In this document: positions 14,089 to 20,896 of the stretch, in pieces
How the letters are laid out: every line of letters starts with the position of its first letter
Position numbering within the stretch: position 1 is the stretch's first letter
Origin: an uncultured Muribaculaceae bacterium
GTDB lineage: Bacteria > Bacteroidota > Bacteroidia > Bacteroidales > Muribaculaceae
Reading direction: 5' to 3'
Assembly (NCBI GenBank): GCA_910585755.1
Contig: CAJUFH010000041.1
Location: 1 to 27,865 of the forward strand
DNA: 27,865 bases
Notes under the pieces: model-generated
The model's input: only the letters and a program-made list of their open reading frames with translations
Told to the model about the DNA's origin: nothing
The model's database searches: none
Translations under genes and position numbers: made by a program

Positions 14089-16023
14089 ATGAAAAAAGTA
14101 TTTTTCGCTTTTCTCGCAATCGGGGCTATGACCCTCGCGTCCTGCTCCAACGAGGACATGGACGTCAAGCCCGCGGGCGCCGAAGGGACTGTGACGTTCA
14201 CCGCGTCGCTCCCCGCCTCCGTGCAGAGCCGTGACTATTCCGACGGCCAGACCGCCAAGAACCTGACCTATGCCATCTACGAGGCTGGCCAGGGTGACGC
14301 CGAGCAGACCCCGCTCATCACCGGCACCGCCACCTTCAACAATCTGAAGGCCACCGTGACCACCACCCTCGCCACCGGCAAGACCTACGACATCATCTTC
14401 TGGGCGCAGGCCGACAACGCTCCCTACGCGTTCGACACCGCCAAAAAGACCGTGACCGCCACCTACGACGGCATCACCGCCAACAACGAGAGCCTCGACG
14501 CCTTCTTCTGGGCCGAGAAAGACCTCACAGTCACCGGTCCCGTCAGCAAGACCATCACCCTCACCCGTCCGTTCGCGCAGGTGAATGTCGGCACCAACGA
14601 CTTCGCCCTCGCTGAAAAGGCCGGCCTCAAGGTGACCCAGTCCTCCCTCTCCTTCTCGACCAACGTGGCCAACGCCATCAACCTCTACTCCGGCGCCGTT
14701 TCCGGCGAGGCAGAGGTGACCTTCGGCCTGGCGAACATCCCCGCCGGCGAGACTTTCCCGGTTGCGAACTACGACTACCTGGCAATGGCATACGTGCTCG
14801 TAGCTGCTGAGAAGCAGACCCTCGACGTTACCCTCGCGACCGACGGCACCCCCAACAAGCCCGTCTTCGCTTCCGTTCCCGTGCAGCGCAACTACCGCAC
14901 CAACATCTACGGCGCGCTCCTGACCAATCCCGCCGTCTTCAACGTCGAAATCAACCCCGACTACGAGAAGCCCGACTACAAGTATGAAGTTGTAGCCAAG
15001 ACCGCGGAAGATGTTGTCGGCGGTTTCGAGAAAGGTTTCGACATCACAGTTCCCGAAAACACCGAGATCGACCTCTCCGGCGTTCCTTCCGACAAGCTCG
15101 TGGCTGACGACGAAATGACTATCACAATCGCTCCCGACTCGAAGCTCATCCTCGCTGACGACGCGTTTATCACCGCCAACAACGGCCTCACCCTCAAAGG
15201 TGGCAGCTCCGCGACTTCCCGCAGCGGCGAAACCATCGTGCTCGCCAACGGCATCCTCACAAACAAAGCCGATACAAATCCCGGCCCCGGTTACTACAAG
15301 AACCTCATCAAGGTTTACGGCGGTGAGCTGATTATCGAGAACATGACCCTGATTAACGACCCCGACTGGCATTATCACGGCGACGGGGTTGAACGTCCTT
15401 TCAACAGCGCCGCGATCATGTACTGGAACGATGCGAAAATCACCATCACCAACTCCCGCGTCATCTCCGGCGAGTTCGCTCTTTGCGGAATGGGCCGCGG
15501 AGGGGTCAACACCGCTGTTGTCAACCTGAAGGACAGCTACTTCGAGTCGACCTCCTCCAACATTCACAATGGTAAGAACTGGGCTTACTGCATGCGCATA
15601 TTCGGCTCTTCCGCAACCCTCGAGAACTGCGAGGTCAAGGGCATCCAGGGCGGCTTTTCTGCTGAGGAAAATGATAATGTCGTGATTAAGGGGAGCAAGA
15701 CCAAGTTCTACACCGTTAACACCGAAGGCAAACAAGACGCTTTCTATCCTGTCTACGTTTCCAGCAGCGCCTGCGTGACAATTGAAGATGGCGAGTTCAT
15801 TGGCGCCAACAACCGGTCCGGTGGCGTACTTACAGAAGGCACAAGCTGTCTCGTAAGCGGCGACAACGATAACAACTATCCTTCAGGCAACATCATTATC
15901 AAGGGTGGCAAGTTCTCCGGCAAAGCCTACAACCACGTCACCAAAACCATTTACCAGCCCGAGAGCTGGGTAGCGCTCGACGAGAGCGAGGCTCCCCTCC
16001 TCTGGACCGTAAAGGCTGAATAA
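14089..16023 (+). CDS. Fimbrillin-like lipoprotein, paralog 1 (beta-helix distal domain)
   Basis: 644 residues. The lipoprotein signal MKKVFFAFLAIGAMTLASC gives lipidated Cys19, followed by S-N-E-D, an acidic surface-export-like motif. Residues about 27-292 are the conserved fimbrillin-like domain (DUF6562-type by my recollection) shared with the next three genes, from VTFTASLPASVQSRDYSDG to VQRNYRTNIYGALLTNPAVFNVEINPDY. The rest differs from its paralogs: a lead strand region (ITVPENTEIDLSGVP), then rungs typical of a right-handed parallel beta-helix (LIKVYGGELIIENMTLIN, AKITITNSRVIS, SSATLENCEVKG, NIIIKGGKFSG). Predicted to be displayed on the cell surface as a fibre subunit or tip; ligand unknown. 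A short A-rich leader (14046-14088) separates it from the anchor gene. Confidence 0.8.
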   Translation: MKKVFFAFLAIGAMTLASCSNEDMDVKPAGAEGTVTFTASLPASVQSRDYSDGQTAKNLTYAIYEAGQGDAEQTPLITGTATFNNLKATVTTTLATGKTYDIIFWAQADNAPYAFDTAKKTVTATYDGITANNESLDAFFWAEKDLTVTGPVSKTITLTRPFAQVNVGTNDFALAEKAGLKVTQSSLSFSTNVANAINLYSGAVSGEAEVTFGLANIPAGETFPVANYDYLAMAYVLVAAEKQTLDVTLATDGTPNKPVFASVPVQRNYRTNIYGALLTNPAVFNVEINPDYEKPDYKYEVVAKTAEDVVGGFEKGFDITVPENTEIDLSGVPSDKLVADDEMTITIAPDSKLILADDAFITANNGLTLKGGSSATSRSGETIVLANGILTNKADTNPGPGYYKNLIKVYGGELIIENMTLINDPDWHYHGDGVERPFNSAAIMYWNDAKITITNSRVISGEFALCGMGRGGVNTAVVNLKDSYFESTSSNIHNGKNWAYCMRIFGSSATLENCEVKGIQGGFSAEENDNVVIKGSKTKFYTVNTEGKQDAFYPVYVSSSACVTIEDGEFIGANNRSGGVLTEGTSCLVSGDNDNNYPSGNIIIKGGKFSGKAYNHVTKTIYQPESWVALDESEAPLLWTVKAE

Positions 16024-16054
16024 ACCCAACCCCGGAGGGGAACAATCCCCCTCT

Positions 16055-16098
16055 GATTCCGAAAGGAATAGCGCGGGGCGGCGAGAGCCTCCCCGCGC
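16055..16098 (+). ncRNA. Intergenic double-hairpin RNA element, copy 1
   Basis: 44 bases folding into two adjacent hairpins. The first (16056-16069) is ATTCC-GAAA-GGAAT with a GNRA tetraloop. After a single A, the second (16071-16098) has an 8-bp stem GCGCGGGG/CCCCGCGC, a C/T mismatch and a 3-bp GGC/GCC cap closed by GAGA, another GNRA loop. An identical copy lies at 18567-18610. No T-run follows, so it is not a standard terminator. It lies 31 bases after the stop of paralog 1. Confidence 0.75.
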
Positions 16099-16143
16099 CC
16101 CCAAAACGTTAAAACTATATACCAATCTCTAATCTATCCCGCA

Positions 16144-18555
16144 ATGAAGAAGTATCTATTCGCTTCAATCGCGCTCGGAGCCTTGGCGCTCGCGTCCTGC
16201 TCCAGCGAGGAGTTCGACGTCAAGCCCGCGGGCGCCGAAGGCAACGTGACGTTCACGGCCTCACTCCCCGCCTCGGTCGCCAGCCGCGACTACTCCGACG
16301 GCTCTACCGCAAAAAACCTTCAGTACGCGATCTATGCTCAAGGCACACAGACACCGCTGCTTACCGGCACAGCGACCTTCGAGAACCTGAAGGCGACAGT
16401 CTCCACAACCCTCGCGACCGGCAAGACCTACGACATCCTCTTCTGGGCCCAGGCCGCCGACGCTCCATACGCGTTCGACAACACTACCCAAAAGGTAACC
16501 GTCAACTACGAGGGAATCACCGCCAACAACGAGAGCCTCGACGCCTTCTTCTGGGCTGAAAAAGACCTGACCGTTTCCGGCCCCGTCAACAAGACCATTA
16601 CCCTCACCCGCCCGTTCGCCCAGGTCAACGTCGGCACCAACGACTTCGTGCCGGCGCAGCAGGCCGGCCTTGACGTGAAGCAGTCGTCCCTCACCTTCTC
16701 GGCATATGTCGCCAACACCCTTGACCTCTATTCGGGCGATGTTACCGGCGACGACGAGGTAACATTCGGCATGGCCGATATCCCCGCCGGCGAGACCTTC
16801 CCCGTTGACGATTACAAGTACCTCGCTATGGCCTACGTGCTCGTCCCCGCCGACAAGCAGACCCTCGACGTTACCCTCGCGACCGACGGCACCCCCAACA
16901 CCCCGGTCTTCGCCTCCGTTCCCGTGCAGCGCAACTACCGTACGAACATCTACGGCGCGCTCCTGACCGACCCAGCCGTCTTCAACGTCGAAATCAACCC
17001 TGACTACATCAAGCCTGACTTCGGCCAGGAAATCCTCCCCGAGGGAGCCATCCAGCTCGGCTCGCAGAAGTTCACTACCCTGGCTGAGGCTGTAAAGGCC
17101 GCAACGGACGAGAACAACGTAATCCTCCTCGGCGACGGCACTTACAGCACCGCCGACCTCCGGGGGCTGACCGCCAAGGGGCTGACGCTGAAATGCGCCG
17201 GAGCCAGCGTGGTACTCCAGATGAGCAGCGCCATCACCCTGGCCGACAAGGACATGGTTTTCGAAGGCATCACCCTCGAGACCCCCAACGCCAACTATAC
17301 CGGCTTCCAGCACGTCAACACAGTAAAATACAGCGGCTGCACGATCAAGAACAAGCTCTTCCTATACGGCAACGAGGAGACCTTCGACAACTGCAAGTTT
17401 GTCAACAACGGCGACTACCACGTATGGACCTACGGCGCGAAAAACGTCACATTCAACAACTGCCAGTTCGGCGACTACGGCAAGTCCCTCCTCGTCTACA
17501 ACGAAGCCAAAGACCTGAACCAGACAGTCAACATCAACAACTGCTCCTTCAAAGGCACATCCGTCTTTGGCAAAGCCGCTGTTGAAATCGACGCCAGCCT
17601 CCTCTCTACCGGACTGTACACCATAAACATCAACAACACCACCGTAGAGGGCTTCGACAAAGGAAGCGTCAGCGGCAGCAATCTCTGGAATCCCAAGAAA
17701 GGCAATAAGTATATCGTGACCATCGACGGCGTTAAGTACGATCCCGCATCAATCGAATACACCGCTGAAGGCATAAACATCCATGACGCCGACGGTCTCA
17801 AGGCTATGTCGAGCGCCATCAAAACCGGGACTGACTTCGTTGGAAAGACTATCAATCTGACTTCTGACCTCGACCTCGCAGGCGTTGAAATGACTCCGCT
17901 GGGAGCGTTCGTCAACACAGGCGGTTCAGCCGCCGCTCTCAACGCGCCGTTCCGCGGCACGTTCGACGGACAGAACCACACCATCTCCAACTTCAAGACT
18001 ACCGTAACAGACTACAAGTCAGCGGCCGGATTCTTCGGCTATGTCGGTGAAGGCGCCGTTATCAAGAACCTTACGCTTACGAATCCGACCGTTACCGGCA
18101 CTGCCTACACCGGTGCCCTTATCGGAAAGGCCGACAAAGGTAAAACATATGTCACCATCTCGAATGTGACTGTCGACGGCGCTAACGTCCTCTCCGTTCC
18201 CGCCAAGGGTGCCAACGGCGAGTTTGACGGCGGCAACAACGTCGGCGGCCTCGTGGGCATAGTCCAGTACGGCGTTGACATTACCGGCTGCACGGTTAAG
18301 AACTCCACCATCACCGGCTACGCCAAGGTCGGCGGCTTCATCGGCCTCTGCTGCAATCTGAACCAGTCCGGTGGTACCAACCACACTGTCTATGAGAACA
18401 ACAAGGTTGAGAAATGCCAGGTAATTCAGAGCCTGACCAACCCCTACGAATCTTCCGTTCCGACCACCATCGGCGAGTTTTACGGCCAGTTGAGGGGCCC
18501 TGCGCTTCCCGCCTCCAATACAACCTCGGACGTAACCGTTACTCCCGCCGAGTAA
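16144..18555 (+). CDS. Fimbrillin-like lipoprotein, paralog 2 (beta-helix plus GLUG distal domains)
   Basis: 803 residues, the longest of the four. Signal MKKYLFASIALGALALASC (Cys19) is followed by S-S-E-E-F-D. Residues about 27-287 repeat the shared domain, from VTFTASLPASVASRDYSDG to VQRNYRTNIYGALLTDPAVFNVEINPDY. Two distal modules follow. About 298-540 is a right-handed beta-helix with pectate-lyase-like rungs (TLAEAVKAATDENNVILLGDG, YSGCTIKNKLFLYG, VTFNNCQFGDYG, VNINNCSFKG). About 545-800 is a GLUG-type region marked by FRGTFDGQNHTISNF and Gly-rich turns (AGFFGYVGEGAVIKNLTLTN, GGLVGIVQYG, GGFIGLCCN). Likely a surface-exposed adhesin or fibre subunit. The second double-hairpin element begins 11 bases after its stop. 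Confidence 0.8.
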   Translation: MKKYLFASIALGALALASCSSEEFDVKPAGAEGNVTFTASLPASVASRDYSDGSTAKNLQYAIYAQGTQTPLLTGTATFENLKATVSTTLATGKTYDILFWAQAADAPYAFDNTTQKVTVNYEGITANNESLDAFFWAEKDLTVSGPVNKTITLTRPFAQVNVGTNDFVPAQQAGLDVKQSSLTFSAYVANTLDLYSGDVTGDDEVTFGMADIPAGETFPVDDYKYLAMAYVLVPADKQTLDVTLATDGTPNTPVFASVPVQRNYRTNIYGALLTDPAVFNVEINPDYIKPDFGQEILPEGAIQLGSQKFTTLAEAVKAATDENNVILLGDGTYSTADLRGLTAKGLTLKCAGASVVLQMSSAITLADKDMVFEGITLETPNANYTGFQHVNTVKYSGCTIKNKLFLYGNEETFDNCKFVNNGDYHVWTYGAKNVTFNNCQFGDYGKSLLVYNEAKDLNQTVNINNCSFKGTSVFGKAAVEIDASLLSTGLYTININNTTVEGFDKGSVSGSNLWNPKKGNKYIVTIDGVKYDPASIEYTAEGINIHDADGLKAMSSAIKTGTDFVGKTINLTSDLDLAGVEMTPLGAFVNTGGSAAALNAPFRGTFDGQNHTISNFKTTVTDYKSAAGFFGYVGEGAVIKNLTLTNPTVTGTAYTGALIGKADKGKTYVTISNVTVDGANVLSVPAKGANGEFDGGNNVGGLVGIVQYGVDITGCTVKNSTITGYAKVGGFIGLCCNLNQSGGTNHTVYENNKVEKCQVIQSLTNPYESSVPTTIGEFYGQLRGPALPASNTTSDVTVTPAE

Positions 18556-18566
18556 CCAACTCTTCC

Positions 18567-18610
18567 GATTCCGAAAGGAATAGCGCGGGGCGGCGAGAGC
18601 CTCCCCGCGC
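18567..18610 (+). ncRNA. Intergenic double-hairpin RNA element, copy 2
   Basis: Base-for-base identical over 44 positions to 16055-16098. The GAAA-looped hairpin is at 18568-18581 and the GC-rich hairpin with GAGA loop at 18583-18610. The flanks match only for a few C and A bases. It lies between paralogs 2 and 3, directly downstream of the paralog 2 stop. The gap between paralogs 3 and 4 (20820-20861) has no copy. Confidence 0.75.
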
Positions 18611-18656
18611 CCCAAAACTCAAACATCCAATCTTATATCACACCATCTCCCCAGCC

Positions 18657-20819
18657 ATGAACAAGCTGATACTCGCGACCATCGCTCTCGGAGCCTCTAT
18701 GGCCCTCGCCTCATGCTCCGGCGAGGAGTTCGACGTGAAGCCCACGGGGGCTGAAGGGAACGTGACTTTCACCGCGTCGCTCCCAGCCTCCGTCGCCAGC
18801 CGCGCCTACTCTGACGGCTCCGCGGCCAAGAACCTCGCCTACGCCATCTACCTTACCGGCGAAAAGACCCCGCTGCTGACCGGCACCGCCACTTTCAACC
18901 AACTCAAGGCGACCGTCAGCACCACTCTCGCTACCGGAAAGACCTACGACGTAATCTTCTGGGCCCAGGCCGACGGCGCTCCCTACACCTTCGACAACAC
19001 GACCCAGAAAGTTACCGTAAACTACGACGGCATCAAGGCCAACAACGAGAGCCTCGACGCCTTCTTCCACTCGGAGACTCTGACAGTCAACGGCCCCGTC
19101 AACAAGCCTGTAACCCTGCTGCGACCCTTCGCGCAGGTCAACGTCGGGACTAACGACCTCAAGAAGGCCGCCGACGCTGGAGCGAAGGTCACAACCTCCT
19201 CCATCGCCCTGAAGACCTACACGACCCTCGACCTGATTTCGGGGGAAGTAACCGGCGAGACCACCGCCCCGGTTACCTTCGCCAAGGCCGCCATCCCCTC
19301 CGGCGAGAGCTTCCCGGTTGACGATTACGAATACCTGGCAATGGCCTACGTGCTCGTGGGAGCCGACAAGCAGCTCGTCGACATCACCCTCGGCATCGAC
19401 GCCACGACCAATGAGCCGGTATTCGCCGGCGTTCCCGTGCAGCGCAACTACCGCACAAACATCTACGGCGCCCTGCTGACGAATCCCGCCATCTTCAACG
19501 TCGAAATCAACCCCGACTTCGGGGGCGGCGACATCGACGTGCCTGTAGCCCCGTGGGATGGTACCTCCGTCAAAATGCCGGTAATCAACGAGGAAGCGAA
19601 GACCGTCGCTGTCGCCGCTCCCGCCGAGCTTCAGGGTCTCGCGCAGCTTGTCAACGGAGCTAACGGCCAGCAGCCCAACGATTTCGAGGGATATACCGTT
19701 ACCCTCGGGAGCGACATCGACTTCGGAGGGCACGAAATCCTCCCGATTGCCGACGGCTCCGTCCGTTCGGGTAGCAACACCTCCGGGCCGGCCTTCCGCG
19801 GCGTGCTCGACGGCCAGGGACACACAATCTCCAATTTCAAGATTACCAACACCGCAAATGACGCCAACACCGGTTTCATTGCCAACCTCGCCGGCGCGAC
19901 CGCCGAAGTCAAAAACCTCAAATTCAAGGATATCGAACTCGCTGCGCCCGCCTGCGAGCAGGTAGGGGTCGTGGCTATCGTTTCCGAAGGGGCGAAAGTC
20001 TCCAACATCGAGGTTCTCTCCGGCTCGGTATCCGGCAAACAGGGCGCCGGGGCCATCGTAGGCCGCATGCTCAAGGACGGCACAATCCAGGGTTGCTCCA
20101 ACGGGGCCACCGTCTCCACTACAACCAACAACGCCGGGGGAATCGTCGGAGCGGCCTATTATACCGAGGTCGGGAAGACAATGGTAATCTCCGACTGCTC
20201 AAACACCGGGGAGGTCCGCGCCGATAACGTCGCGGCAGGAGGCATCGCCGGGCTCTGCGCGGCCGACGTCACCAACTGCGTAAACGAGGGGAATATCTCG
20301 GCCTCCAACAACTCGGCCGGAGGCATCGCGGGACAGCAGAACGCCCGCGGCACCATCAGCGGCTGCGTCAACAAGGGGAACATCAGCGGCGATGAGTCGT
20401 CAATCCTCGGCTTCGGCGGCATTATCGGCTGGATTAAGTACGACAACTGCACGACCTCCTACCCCAACCACAGCGTGATCGTCGTTACCGGCTGCGAGAA
20501 CCGCGGCAACATCGAGGTCCCGAAAGCCTACGGAGTGGCCGGAATCGTAGGCATGACCTACCGCCACGCCGAAATCACCTCCTGCAAGAACTACGCATCA
20601 CGGCTTACCGCCAACAACATGGTGGCCGGCATAACGGTCTACCAGAATATCGCCTACGCCCTCCCGGAGACCACACCCCATCTGACCGTCACCGGCTGCG
20701 AGTCGACAACCAACACCGAGACCCAGATGAACGGCTCCCTGAAAGCCGAAATCGTCTACGACAACACCACCGGCGGGGCTACCACCATCGAGGGGAACAC
20801 CTACAATCCCGCCGAATAA
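18657..20819 (+). CDS. Fimbrillin-like lipoprotein, paralog 3 (GLUG-repeat distal domain)
   Basis: 720 residues from ATG 18657, which gives the lipoprotein signal MNKLILATIALGASMALASC (Cys20) followed by S-G-E-E-F-D. A longer frame from 18414 would run through the end of paralog 2 and the hairpin element, so it is rejected. The shared domain covers about residues 28-287, ending VQRNYRTNIYGALLTNPAIFNVEINPDF. It is the most diverged copy, with SRAYSDG and a shortened FFHSETLTVNG segment in place of FFWAEKDLTV. The distal part is a GLUG region: FRGVLDGQGHTISNF, then a run of repeats of pattern GGIxGxxxxGxIxxCxNxGxI (AGGIAGLCAADVTNCVNEGNI, GGIAGQQNARGTISGCVNKG), a compact beta-solenoid. Predicted surface lipoprotein. 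Confidence 0.8.
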   Translation: MNKLILATIALGASMALASCSGEEFDVKPTGAEGNVTFTASLPASVASRAYSDGSAAKNLAYAIYLTGEKTPLLTGTATFNQLKATVSTTLATGKTYDVIFWAQADGAPYTFDNTTQKVTVNYDGIKANNESLDAFFHSETLTVNGPVNKPVTLLRPFAQVNVGTNDLKKAADAGAKVTTSSIALKTYTTLDLISGEVTGETTAPVTFAKAAIPSGESFPVDDYEYLAMAYVLVGADKQLVDITLGIDATTNEPVFAGVPVQRNYRTNIYGALLTNPAIFNVEINPDFGGGDIDVPVAPWDGTSVKMPVINEEAKTVAVAAPAELQGLAQLVNGANGQQPNDFEGYTVTLGSDIDFGGHEILPIADGSVRSGSNTSGPAFRGVLDGQGHTISNFKITNTANDANTGFIANLAGATAEVKNLKFKDIELAAPACEQVGVVAIVSEGAKVSNIEVLSGSVSGKQGAGAIVGRMLKDGTIQGCSNGATVSTTTNNAGGIVGAAYYTEVGKTMVISDCSNTGEVRADNVAAGGIAGLCAADVTNCVNEGNISASNNSAGGIAGQQNARGTISGCVNKGNISGDESSILGFGGIIGWIKYDNCTTSYPNHSVIVVTGCENRGNIEVPKAYGVAGIVGMTYRHAEITSCKNYASRLTANNMVAGITVYQNIAYALPETTPHLTVTGCESTTNTETQMNGSLKAEIVYDNTTGGATTIEGNTYNPAE

Positions 20820-20861
20820 CACTCTACGCGTAATCCAATTCATCAATTAAATCATACTGCT

Positions 20862-20896
20862 ATGAACAAACTAATGCGACTATCGCGCTCGGAGCC
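20862..20896 (+). other. Out-of-frame signal-peptide start of paralog 4
   Basis: ATG at 20862 opens MNKL as in paralog 3, and the downstream bases (ACTATCGCGCTCGGAGCC) would read TIALGA in the frame of the main protein. However, the ATG is out of frame with the rest: compared with paralog 3 (codons ATA CTC GCG), 4 bases appear to be missing at about 20874-20877. Translation from 20862 instead enters a different frame that stops at 21116. Confidence 0.75.

Noticed and set aside
14035..15735. Very long antisense open frames opposite the fimbrillin-like genes and mutAB (for example 14035-15735 and 23443-25638, minus strand)
   Set aside because: They mirror GC-rich codon usage of the real genes, give Gly/Val/Glu-rich peptides without motifs, and overlap well-supported genes fully.
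16071..16098. GC-rich intergenic hairpin as an intrinsic terminator
   Set aside because: It is followed by CCCCCAAAACG rather than a T-run on the plus strand, and no minus-strand gene would use it.
18414..18656. Longer N-terminus for fimbrillin-like paralog 3
   Set aside because: It would run through the end of paralog 2 in another frame and across the hairpin element; ATG 18657 gives a proper lipoprotein signal like its paralogs.
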